Source: Rhodobacteraceae bacterium Araon29 (lineage in GTDB: Bacteria; Pseudomonadota; Alphaproteobacteria; Rhodobacterales; Rhodobacteraceae). Taken from it: a stretch of 64,000 nt of DNA. The notes under the pieces are model-generated. The model worked only from the letters and a program-made list of their open reading frames with translations, did not search any database and was not told the DNA's origin. The stretch covers positions 992,001 to 1,056,000 of the forward strand of contig CP046865.1 of assembly GCA_039640505.1 (NCBI GenBank), written 5' to 3'. This document shows positions 18,071-26,407 of this stretch, in pieces (the stretch's first letter is position 1; every line of letters starts with the position of its first letter). The translations under genes and the position numbers were made by a program.

Positions 18071-18607
18071 ATGTTAATTAGACTTAAGAAAACTATTTCG
18101 CTGGGGCTGGAGTATCTGGCCCTAGCGTTTGCAGCACTTGCCGGTGTTGGCCTTTTGGCCATAGTCGGCACTATCGTGACCAGCGTCATCATGCGCAAAT
18201 TTGCTAATACACCACTACATATTACCGAAGAAGTTGTTGGACTGCTTCTAAGCGTCGCCCTTTTTCTAGGCCTACCCATGGTCACACTGCTGTCCAAACA
18301 CGTGCATGTTTCGCTAATGACTGGCTACATGACCGGTAGGCCCAAGGCCCTGCTGCAAATGGCGGCACTGTTTGTGGGCATTGTGTTTTTTGGCTGGCTG
18401 ATTTGGGAGACGATCCCGTGGTTTGAGTTTGCCTTCAAACGCGGCATAAAAACCGAAACCACACGTATTTTACTTTACCCATGGATGGCACTAATGCCGC
18501 TTTCACTGGCTCTGGCCTGCACGATCCTAATTGCGCGTCTGTTTGGTGTCATCGATACGCCGTTGGCCAGCGAAGACCAGACTTTATCACATGATAAGGC
18601 GCACTAA
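18071..18607 (+). CDS. TRAP transporter small permease (DctQ)
   Basis: 178 residues with four hydrophobic segments (about 15-38, 55-75, 90-112, 138-160). The pattern VVGLLLSVALFLGLPMVTLL is typical DctQ. It starts 10 bases after the binding protein and its stop abuts the large permease ATG (TAATG). Confidence 0.87.
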   Translation: MLIRLKKTISLGLEYLALAFAALAGVGLLAIVGTIVTSVIMRKFANTPLHITEEVVGLLLSVALFLGLPMVTLLSKHVHVSLMTGYMTGRPKALLQMAALFVGIVFFGWLIWETIPWFEFAFKRGIKTETTRILLYPWMALMPLSLALACTILIARLFGVIDTPLASEDQTLSHDKAH

Positions 18608-19899
18608 TGTCCTTCTGGATTACATTAATCAGTGGCGTCATCGTGACCGCAGGCACTGGGGTCGCATTGGGTGCAGCCCTTGGCCTTACTGGGCTATTCA
18701 TTCTGCAATTCTATTCAAACGGGGCCACATCCGTTGCCATAGACGCGATCTGGAACGTCTTCAATTCATTTACCTTGAGCGCCGTGCCGATGTTTATCCT
18801 TCTGGGTGAGATTTTGTTGCGCAGCGGGATCAGTGAGCGGGCCTACTCCGCCTTTGCGCCAGTATTTCGCCGCGTGCCGGGCGGGCTGCTACATACCAAC
18901 ATCGCTGTTTGCACTCTGTTTGGTGCGGTCAGCGGGTCCAGCCTGTCAACCGCTGCTGCTGTTGGATCGGTTGCCTATCCCGAGATGTCCAAACGCGGCT
19001 ATGACAAAGACACGGTTGTCGGCAGCTTGGCCGGTGGTGGGACGCTTGGCTTGTTGATTCCGCCTAGCCTTTCGTTTTTGATTTACGGCGCTCTTACAGA
19101 GACGTCGATCGGCAGGCTATTCGCAGCAGGTATCATTCCCGGGTTACTAGTGGGCGCGATGTTCATGACCTACATTTTGGTGAAATGCATACGCAATCCT
19201 GCGATTGCGCCGCGTGATCCAATCAGGTCATCATTGCCCGACATCTTGAAAGGGTTCCGTCACATTTGGCCCCTACTCGCGCTGATCTTAGCGGTTATTG
19301 GTTCCATCGTCGGGGGCATCGCCACGCCGACTGAATCTGCAGGCGTCGGCGTCGTGCTGGCCATTGTGATTTGCTCTATTTGGGGCGAACTAACGCTCGC
19401 CAGACTTATCGAGGCAATCTACCAGTCAGTCCTCTTGTTCTCCTCTATCGGCTTTTTGGTGCTCGGTGCCACGATCCTTGCGCAATCAGTTAGCATTCTT
19501 GGGCTACCCCAACAAATTCTTGAAGGTGTTGCCCAAAGCGGCTTCGGGACCTATAGCGTGCTGCTGATCGTCATCCTGATCTACTTGGTTCTTGGTTGCT
19601 TCTTTGACGGTCTGTCGCTGATGATTATGACTCTGCCAGTCGTGTTCCCACTACTAACGGGCCTCGGGTTTGACCCCATTTGGATCGGTGTGATTATCAC
19701 CATTGTGATTGAGATTGGGCAGATAACACCACCCGTGGGGCTGAATCTTTCCGTACTCACCGCACTTACCAACAACGAGGTTTCTCTGGGCCGAGTTGCC
19801 TATGCGACAGTGCCCTATTGGCTTATCCACCTTTGCGCGATTTCGGTCCTCACCCTGTTCCCGATATTGGCACTTTTCTTGCCAAACCTATTGTTCTAA
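18607..19899 (+). CDS. TRAP transporter large permease (DctM)
   Basis: 430 residues, about twelve membrane segments. FGAVSGSSLSTAAAVGSVAYPEM and the second half-repeat DGLSLMIMTLPVVFPLLTGLG are the DctM hallmark loops; GQITPPVGLNL is the conserved C-terminal motif. It is the membrane engine of the TRAP system. Overlap and order Dct P-Q-M indicate one transcript continuing into osmC and the P450 gene. Confidence 0.9.
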   Translation: MSFWITLISGVIVTAGTGVALGAALGLTGLFILQFYSNGATSVAIDAIWNVFNSFTLSAVPMFILLGEILLRSGISERAYSAFAPVFRRVPGGLLHTNIAVCTLFGAVSGSSLSTAAAVGSVAYPEMSKRGYDKDTVVGSLAGGGTLGLLIPPSLSFLIYGALTETSIGRLFAAGIIPGLLVGAMFMTYILVKCIRNPAIAPRDPIRSSLPDILKGFRHIWPLLALILAVIGSIVGGIATPTESAGVGVVLAIVICSIWGELTLARLIEAIYQSVLLFSSIGFLVLGATILAQSVSILGLPQQILEGVAQSGFGTYSVLLIVILIYLVLGCFFDGLSLMIMTLPVVFPLLTGLGFDPIWIGVIITIVIEIGQITPPVGLNLSVLTALTNNEVSLGRVAYATVPYWLIHLCAISVLTLFPILALFLPNLLF

Positions 19900-19914
19900 G
19901 GAGCGTCTACCGCC

Positions 19915-20325
19915 ATGAAAATCAAACTAAAGCCCAAGACCTTTGGTCCCGTCTTTGCGTTTTTCGATTCTTCAAACGAGGTACAATATGCCACCTCTGA
20001 AACAAGCGAGCGCACGCCGTATGCACCGCCAGGATCTCCGGTGGATATGTTGTTGGCGTCATTCGCCTTTTGCATGGTCAAATCGGTCGAATGGGCGGCC
20101 AAAGATCAAGGCGAGACGCTGCTTCCTTTCTCGGTCAAGGTCGCAGGTACAAAAGCCCCCGATCTACCCTGGCGGGTCGAAGTGATGGAAGTCACACTCA
20201 TCGGCGGTCTAGTAGAGGACGCTACCGCCACACCACAGATCGCAAAACTTGCCAAGTCAATCTGTACGGTCAGTAACACCTTAAACTGCAAGATTTCCCT
20301 CACTTTAGAGCCTAAGGATGGCTGA
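19915..20325 (+). CDS. OsmC/Ohr-family protein
   Basis: 136 residues. PVDMLLASFAFCMVKSVEWAA carries the first OsmC cysteine, and LAKSICTVSNTLNCKISLTLE carries the late cysteine(s). OsmC/Ohr proteins reduce organic hydroperoxides with two thiols; some relatives in catabolic operons have other, unknown roles. It starts 15 bases after dctM and overlaps the P450 start by 8 bases, so it belongs to this operon rather than a stress regulon. Confidence 0.8.
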   Translation: MKIKLKPKTFGPVFAFFDSSNEVQYATSETSERTPYAPPGSPVDMLLASFAFCMVKSVEWAAKDQGETLLPFSVKVAGTKAPDLPWRVEVMEVTLIGGLVEDATATPQIAKLAKSICTVSNTLNCKISLTLEPKDG

Positions 20326-21523
20326 TAGGCTGCCAGGCGCTAAGATACCGGTAGACACGCAAATCACGACGGAAATGCTTGAGAACACACCTGCGCAAGT
20401 CTATGCCCACCTGCGAGACACGCAACCTATTGTGCGACTTCAGGCACTTGGCGGACGCATTGTCTTTACCAAATCCGAGGATGTCACCCGTGTCAAAACT
20501 GACGCAGCTCATTTCTGGTCGAGCGATACGACAAGTCCAATGCAGCGCGCCTTTGGCGGGCACACGCTGATGCGTAAAGACGGCTGCCCCCACCTGCGCG
20601 AACGCTGCGCAATGATGCCAGCGCTGACACCCGAATACATCCAACACTGGCAACCTGCATTTGAAGAACTGACCAACAAACTGCTTGACCAACTGGCAAC
20701 GCAAGACACCGTTGATCTATCACCTGCCTTTGCCGTGCCCCTGTCCGCTGGCTATCTCAAAATTGTGCTTGGTCTGGATGAAGATGGCGCGGCCCGATTG
20801 TTCGATTGGGCAAGCGCATTGGTCCGCGGCGCAATGAACGCCAGCAATGATCCCAAGGTCTATGCTGCAAGCGATCGCGCAAATGCCGAAATGAATGACT
20901 GCTTTGATCGCATGATCAAGCAACACCGCGCCTTACCCGATGGCTCTGTTTTGTCAACAATGACCAATGCGGAGGACCCGATTGAATTGTCGCAGATCAG
21001 GACGAACATGAAAATCTGTATCGGCGGGGCTGTTATTGAAACACGCGATGCGCTGCTTTCTACACTTTATGGCTTGCTGAGTAATCCGGACCAGTTGCGC
21101 GATTGCATTACGTCAAAGAAATGGGCTGAGGCCTGCGAAGAAGGCCTGCGTTGGGTCGCCCCAATTCAAGCCAGCCCAAGGATCGTGAAAAAGGCGCTAG
21201 TGATGCGTGGGCTAAATATTCCACAGGGTGAGACAGTGATGGCTATTCAGGCTTCTGCCAATCACGATGTCCATTACAACACCGCGCCCGATCGCTTTGA
21301 TATTTGCCGATCTGGACCACCGCACCAGTCCTTTGGGGAAGGTACACATGCCTGCCTTGGTGGCCCCGTGTATCGCCTTTTGGCGGCACAGGTTGCGCTG
21401 CCAAAGCTCTTCAAGCGATTTCCGGCTCTCGCTCTGGACACATCCTCTCCCGTTACGTTTCAAGGATTTGCCTTTCGCGGGCCGAAGGCCAATTGTATCA
21501 AGTTATACGGTACACAGCTTTAG
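20318..21523 (+). CDS. Cytochrome P450
   Basis: 401 residues, normal for a soluble bacterial P450. The heme loop is FGEGTHACLGG with the cysteine thiolate ligand; EGLRW is the K-helix ExxR. The I-helix reads GGAVIETRDALL, so the acid-threonine pair of the usual (A/G)Gx(D/E)T is kept with a slightly altered surround. No ferredoxin or reductase gene is adjacent, so it must borrow redox partners. In the operon it would oxidise the compound imported by the TRAP system or a derivative. Confidence 0.88.
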   Translation: MADRLPGAKIPVDTQITTEMLENTPAQVYAHLRDTQPIVRLQALGGRIVFTKSEDVTRVKTDAAHFWSSDTTSPMQRAFGGHTLMRKDGCPHLRERCAMMPALTPEYIQHWQPAFEELTNKLLDQLATQDTVDLSPAFAVPLSAGYLKIVLGLDEDGAARLFDWASALVRGAMNASNDPKVYAASDRANAEMNDCFDRMIKQHRALPDGSVLSTMTNAEDPIELSQIRTNMKICIGGAVIETRDALLSTLYGLLSNPDQLRDCITSKKWAEACEEGLRWVAPIQASPRIVKKALVMRGLNIPQGETVMAIQASANHDVHYNTAPDRFDICRSGPPHQSFGEGTHACLGGPVYRLLAAQVALPKLFKRFPALALDTSSPVTFQGFAFRGPKANCIKLYGTQL

Positions 21524-21872
21524 GCATTCTTTGCGGGATAGGTTGAAGGCTGTACAATGCTCTGCAGACATAACCGATCAAACAGGTGGTTGGACGGCAC
21601 TGTCATGTGTGGACGGTTCCTTTTTTGCACGGATTAATTTGAGTGACTTTGATGGTTGCAGGTTGCGGTCATGTGTTCGGCCTTTTAATGCGGTTGATGT
21701 TACCGCTGGCCTTGATGAAGTCCGCACGTTAGGCTTCAATCAGACTAGCAAGCTTGTGAGCCCAGACAGCGCCTCGGGGTGTCCTAACTTCAGTTCCTTA
21801 TGATCATCATCACCTACTTATGCCCTTGCATTCGGTTGCGGCGATATTAGGCGCCGGTTGTATCTGCTGCGC
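21524..21872. other. Non-coding stretch between the P450 gene and an IS1111-type relic
   Basis: No gene seen. The half nearest the relic (about 21640-21872) is downstream of the transposase end, the place where IS1111-group elements encode their guide (seekRNA/bridge) RNA. I cannot identify a structure by eye. Confidence 0.3.
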
Positions 21873-22353
21873 TCAAAACTCAGGTGTGGCCCTGTAGCTT
21901 TCTCCTTTCGATAGCAATGCCCAAGCGGCGCGCGCAGTCTTATTGGCAATGGCCACGCTCAGAACTCGGGTTGGTTTGCGCTCTAATAGCGAGCGCACCC
22001 AAGTGCCCGTTCGGCTGTCAATGGTTGGTGCCCGTCGCGTGACGGAGGTAGCGCCAATAACAAGTAACCGACGCAAATAACCGTTACCCATCTTCGATGT
22101 ATGTCCAAGTCGATCCTTACCTCCCGAAGGGTTCTGTCGGGGCACAAGGCCGAGATAAGCTGGAAACTGTCGGCCAGATTTGAAGACAGTCGGATCAGGC
22201 ACGCTCGCGGCCAACGCAGTCGCCATGATAAGGCCAATACCCGAGATGGTCTCAAGCAGCTGGCTCGCGGCGTTTTGTCGATGCCACGCCAAAAGCTGGC
22301 GCTCAATTCTACGGATTTCTTGTTCCAAATTGTCAAGTTGAGATGCGAAGGAC
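21873..22353 (-). pseudogene. C-terminal fragment of an IS110-family (IS1111 group) transposase
   Basis: Residues from LDNLEQEIRRIERQLLAWH onward match the Transposase_20 half: ISGIGLIMATALAASVPD, FPAYLGLVPRQNPSGGKDR and RLGHTSKMGNGYLRRLLVIGA. The N-terminal DEDD RuvC-like half is missing: the frame ends at the IS3 copy 2 boundary, and nothing beyond that element restores it. Non-functional. Confidence 0.8.
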
Positions 22354-22416
22354 TGGACCTGTCGCGGAATTGTGCCGCTCCTTTAACCGCATATTATGCA
22401 CTAAAGGAGAATACAC

Positions 22417-22692
22417 ATGGGAAACAAACCAACAGCAGAATTTAGACAGGAAGTTGTGCGCGTAGCATTAACAAGTGGGCTTAGCCGTAAGCAGGTCGCA
22501 TCGGACTTTGGGATTGGTTTTTCGACACTGAGCCGCTGGATCAAAGAAGAACGCGATACAGTTTCTACGCCTGAGCCACAAATTGATTTGATTCACGAAA
22601 ACGAACGGCTGCGAAAAGAAGTCCGCATGCTTCGTGAGGAGAGGGAAATATTAAAAAAGGCAACACAGTTCTTCGCGAAGCAAAAACCGTGA
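22417..22692 (+). CDS. IS3-family transposase OrfA (copy 2)
   Basis: 91 residues identical to copy 1 OrfA: HTH (VASDFGIGFSTLSRWIKE) plus a coiled coil. It carries the in-phase frameshift heptamer at 22653-22659. Confidence 0.93.
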   Translation: MGNKPTAEFRQEVVRVALTSGLSRKQVASDFGIGFSTLSRWIKEERDTVSTPEPQIDLIHENERLRKEVRMLREEREILKKATQFFAKQKP

Positions 22693-23546
22693 GGTTTAAG
22701 TTTATCGAAGAACACCGTGGCACGCTTCCAATCAATCGTCTGTGTCATATTATGAATGTCAGTGCACGTGGTTACCGCGCCTATCGCACACGACCAATCA
22801 ACCAAAGTCAGAGAACGGATATGGTTTTATTGGCTCATATTCGGGATCAATTCGCCCTAAGTCACAATAGTTATGGGCGCGTCAGAATGACCGAAGAGCT
22901 GAAAGAGTTAGGTCTGCAGGTCGGCCACCGCCGTGTAGGAAGATTGATGCGCCAGAACGCCATATCCGTTATCAGAACCCGTAAACATAAGGTCACAACG
23001 GATAGTAATCACAAGTTTAATATTGCGCCAAATCTGCTGGATCGTGATTTTACTACCGATAAGCCTAATCAAAAATGGGTGGTTGATATTAGCTATATAT
23101 GGACACGTGAAGGATGGCTATACTTGGCTGCTGTACTTGATTTACATTCAAGGCGCATCATCGGTTGGTCGGTCAGTAATCGGATGAAGAAGGATCTGGC
23201 AATACGTGCGTTAGACATGGCGGTTGCTTTGCGGCGTCCTCCTAAGGATTGCATCCATCACAGTGATCGTGGAAGCCAATATTGCTCACATGAATACCAG
23301 GCTCGGCTTCGCAAACACGGATTTAAAATATCAATGTCAGGAAAGGGTAATTGCTATGACAATGCAGCAATGGAAACATTCTTCAAAACTATCAAGGCTG
23401 AACTGATATGGCGAAATACTTGGCACACACGCCGTGCTGCTGAACTGGCTATCTTCAAATATATCAATGGCGTTTATAACCCACGCCGCAGACATTCTGC
23501 ATTAGGCTGGAAAAGCCCCTTGGCTTTCGAACGGATAGCCGCTTAA
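22689..23546 (+). CDS. IS3-family transposase OrfB (copy 2)
   Basis: 285 residues identical to copy 1 OrfB, with the complete DDE set (VVDISYIW, HHSDRGSQYC, DNAAMETFFKTIKAE). GTG start overlapping the orfA stop. Confidence 0.93.
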   Translation: MRFKFIEEHRGTLPINRLCHIMNVSARGYRAYRTRPINQSQRTDMVLLAHIRDQFALSHNSYGRVRMTEELKELGLQVGHRRVGRLMRQNAISVIRTRKHKVTTDSNHKFNIAPNLLDRDFTTDKPNQKWVVDISYIWTREGWLYLAAVLDLHSRRIIGWSVSNRMKKDLAIRALDMAVALRRPPKDCIHHSDRGSQYCSHEYQARLRKHGFKISMSGKGNCYDNAAMETFFKTIKAELIWRNTWHTRRAAELAIFKYINGVYNPRRRHSALGWKSPLAFERIAA

Positions 23547-23584
23547 GTGAGAACTCGGAGCGGCACTAAAGCGGGACAGGTCCA

Positions 23585-23878
23585 CTTGATCAATTGCTGG
23601 AAAAAAACACCTCAGCAGAAACTCCAGATTATTTAGGTAAATTTAAAGTACTTGATGATGTGATAACGTTCCACACCCGCCGTGATTGGGAGGAAACAGA
23701 AAGACGTCTGTCGGTTGTTGATTATGGTGTCGCTAAATGGAGTGATCGGGACGTAGAAGCCAATATCATTCGGGCCATGGTCAACGTAAAGAACAGAACT
23801 TTGGGTAAGTATAAAGAAATCCTTTTTGATCTAGGATACATTTGGGACCAAGAATTTGAAATGATCCGTGATCCGTGA
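23585..23878 (+). pseudogene. Unrecognised coding fragment, 5' end cut by IS3 copy 2
   Basis: An open frame enters directly from the IS boundary (LIDQLLEKNTSAETPDYLGK) and gives about 97 residues ending IWDQEFEMIRDP; the first possible start is TTG 23594. The composition is protein-like (charged, with DWEETERRLSVVDYG and KYKEILFDLGYIWDQE), but I do not recognise a family. It ends in three tandem GATCCGT units (from about 23864), the last residues being encoded by the repeat, so the 3' end may also be altered. Confidence 0.4.
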
Positions 23879-24221
23879 TCCGTTTGCCATGCCCTGCAGT
23901 GATGGCGGCATTGCAAATTGGAAGAACAAACAGACTTTCAAAAGCCGCTGGAATGTTACTTTGCAATAGCATTTGGTCTTAATAATTGAGCTTCATTTCT
24001 ATGGCCAAAGCTCCCAAAAGTTAATAACTTAGTCTTCCCAGTAGGGAGGCATTTAGCTTCACACTCAAATTTTTGTTAAACCGCACCCGTGTGCACGAAT
24101 AAATGGGCGAATAGAGCACCTTAACTCTATCAAAAAAGATAAAGAGTTCTTGATCTGAGTGATTTTTCCGCCCTAGGCTTTCAACATTAGGCTTATCTCA
24201 ACGAAGTTAAATTAGTCTGGA
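23879..24221. other. Gap without recognisable gene
   Basis: AT-rich stretch between the unknown fragment and the IS481-like relic. A small imperfect hairpin around 24119-24150 (ACTCTATC...AAAGAGTTCTTGA) is the only structure I see. Confidence 0.3.
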
Positions 24222-24463
24222 AAGGATATTTTACCCTCAGGGGATATAAGACGACCCTTTAGTCGTTCAAGATACCACATGATAAGGATTGGCCCCAAGG
24301 GGGTACAGGCCTACCTTCCCCGCTTCACATATGCGTTCTTGCATCGGTAGAAACTGGTGCGACCTATGCCAAAATATCTGCACGTCTTGACGACAGAACC
24401 GTTCGTTTCTGTAGGCTCTAGAACCCGTAGGTTACGACGAATTTCGCGTTGATCAATTTTCAT
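24222..24463 (-). pseudogene. N-terminal relic of an IS481-like transposase
   Basis: From ATG 24463 (after a strong GAAGGGGGA) the frame gives MKIDQREIRRNLRVLE, then TCRYFGIGRTSFYRCKNAY, a helix-turn-helix of the IS481/IS3-like group, and stops at 24311. In another frame LGPILIMWYLERLKG continues the same family (LGPxRIxWYLxR). An internal deletion and frameshift plus lack of a catalytic core make it dead. It may complement the C-terminal relic at 12417-12773. Confidence 0.65.
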
Positions 24464-24610
24464 TGGACATATCCCCCTTCTCCAGATCGGAGATTAAAGA
24501 AAATGTCTCGCGAGTGCGCGAATATTTACACGAACAATAATTATCTTGGTTCGAAAGCAGCCTACTCATCAATTTTATACGCCTTGCGTGCAAATTTATT
24601 GAACTACTCG

Positions 24611-25750
24611 CTATTGGGTACAAATTTGTCGCAAGGTAGCGGCGACTTCCCCCATATAGATGTCATCATATCCATGTTCGTTTTTTAATACGCTCAAAAA
24701 CGAGCAAGATGTTTTTGTGATAGTATCGACCAAAAGAAACTGACCTCCATACCCGGCGTGCCCAACAAAACGCCCATCGGTCATAAGGTGGTTGGAATAT
24801 CTGAGCCACTCTTTTGGTTGGGAAAGGCTTGGTGCATTTCGCGACAAACTTTTTACCAGGAAAGCTGAATTGGCAAAGTTTGCACCGTGGATATCCAAAC
24901 CTTTTCGTGCAAAAATCAGGCCAAACCTAGCAAGATCCCTCGCACTCAAACAGCTTCCTCCGGAAAAAGCAGGATAGCCATCCGGGCTAAGGCTTATGTG
25001 AAAAGCACTCTCGTATCCGACAGCATCAGCAATTTCTTCAATATGTTTGGCCAGACTTTTGGGTGAAACCTTCGCTACAATCCGGGTAAGAACATCAGTG
25101 TTGGCTGACTTGTACTGAGCAAGAGTTATGTTTTCTTGATCATAGAATCCTGTGATGCTGTTAGTGAATTCAACCAGCGTAATCTCTTTGTCGCTATTGT
25201 TTGTTGGTAGGCGCCACCCAAGCGCGATTTCCTCAGTGTAACAGTCTGATTGAGGGTCGAAATAGTCCTCGGAAAAATTGTTGTTTACTTTCATATCTAA
25301 AAGCGCTTGCAAGGGTGCTTCTGCGTAACCACTGCCGATGTCTGGCAAATAATCTTTGACTTTTGCGTCTAAAGACAAAACCCCTTGGATGATTAACTGG
25401 CCAATAATGATGTGAATATGGAGTTTTGTAATGGATTGGATGGAATGGGGTTGTGATGCTGAAAAATCATCCGCAGCTGCTTCCATCAAGATTTTGTCAT
25501 CTCGAATACAGCAAAAGGCCGAGAAAGCAGGGTGACGCATCAGCTTTTTCAAATCCGGATTGTTTAGAATGGAAGTGTTTGGCTCGGACTCTAAAACCAA
25601 AACATTTCTTGATCTGATCATAAGCGCACGCCGGAACAGCCTGTGAGCATTATGAAATCCATGGCGTCGGTGGTCGGCTTGGTTCCAACGTTGCTTATTA
25701 TTTTCTCCAACAGTCAGATCCGGGTTAGATATTATTTTACGCTTTTTCAT
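24611..25750 (-). CDS. Serine hydrolase, beta-lactamase (class C / DD-peptidase-like) family
   Basis: 379 residues. HSIQSITKLH carries the SxxK nucleophile and general base (S-I-T-K), YKSANTDVL is the YxN-type loop, and VGHAGYGGQF stands for the third KTG/HxG motif. The N-terminal part (RWNQADHRRHGFHNAHRLFRRA) also fits the longer members, so I keep the start at 25750 rather than an ATG at 25622. No signal peptide is evident, suggesting a cytoplasmic esterase/amidase rather than a secreted beta-lactamase. Substrate unknown. It stands alone at the right edge of the IS-rich zone. Confidence 0.78.
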   Translation of the reverse strand: MKKRKIISNPDLTVGENNKQRWNQADHRRHGFHNAHRLFRRALMIRSRNVLVLESEPNTSILNNPDLKKLMRHPAFSAFCCIRDDKILMEAAADDFSASQPHSIQSITKLHIHIIIGQLIIQGVLSLDAKVKDYLPDIGSGYAEAPLQALLDMKVNNNFSEDYFDPQSDCYTEEIALGWRLPTNNSDKEITLVEFTNSITGFYDQENITLAQYKSANTDVLTRIVAKVSPKSLAKHIEEIADAVGYESAFHISLSPDGYPAFSGGSCLSARDLARFGLIFARKGLDIHGANFANSAFLVKSLSRNAPSLSQPKEWLRYSNHLMTDGRFVGHAGYGGQFLLVDTITKTSCSFLSVLKNEHGYDDIYMGEVAATLRQICTQ

Positions 25751-26407
25751 ACTTCCACTTTTATCCGCTTCTACAAAATCTATCCGTTTTCAACTATGTA
25801 TACCATAGCTGGGTTCTTCCCTTGATTTGCTAGCTTTTGAGCGCTAATTGTGTTTGCCGGTCGGCCCAATAAAATCACTATCTTTACTTTTCCAAAACTC
25901 TTGTAATGTAAGAAACAGTCAGATCATCGCGCGGTCGACTAACGATCTTTATACTTGGTGGCTTGCCACTGATGGCCTTGCAAGATGGTACGAAAAACAT
26001 ATAGAGGGATTACTCTGCTGATTAAGCACTTACTCCTTACAATAATTTAATTTATATCTCGATCTACATCGCTTTAGTAAAAAATTTATTTTATCAAAGC
26101 ATTGATTTTAATAAATATTAATCCCGTTAAGTCGCTTCGCCGATTGGTCACTTACCCAGTAAAATTAAAGGGCTCTACTTGTTCTTAAAGATCTCCTATT
26201 TTGTTTTTCTTGGAAGGCCTCGTTGGAGCAAAAAAATACACGCTATTTGAATCTTAAAGGGAACGCTTTTGAGTTCTCTCCCTGAGTATAACGGGAATCC
26301 ATTCTGTCTTAAAGAAAACTGCTTTTAACACTTTGCGGGGCTCACTGGATATCGGCGTCTAGATCAAAAACCATTCTCAACCGTGTAAGAGGTTTACCCT
26401 AGCAGTT
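25751..26407. other. 657-base gap, no gene seen
   Basis: AT-rich, with many stops in all frames. I recognise no RNA gene, repeat or transposase relic in it. It separates the IS-rich zone from the yeiH-type gene and may contain decayed sequence. Confidence 0.4.

Larger units (their letters stand above)
22354..23584 (+). mobile_element. IS3-family insertion sequence, copy 2
   Basis: 1231 bp, same ends, length, orientation and encoded proteins as copy 1. If the ends are taken as GG...CC, the flanks show ACT on both sides (22352-22354 and 23584-23586), a possible 3-bp target duplication; if the ends are TG...CA, as usual for IS3, there is none. It cuts the IS1111-type relic on its left and an unknown coding fragment on its right. 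Confidence 0.93.

Noticed and set aside
21267-21803. 178-residue plus-strand frame across the P450 3' end
   Set aside because: Alternative frame of the P450 gene, extended into non-coding sequence; no recognisable motif.
22352-23586. ACT/ACT target duplication of IS3 copy 2
   Set aside because: It depends on defining the ends as GG...CC; with the usual TG...CA ends of IS3 elements the match disappears, so it is not counted as proof of simple insertion.
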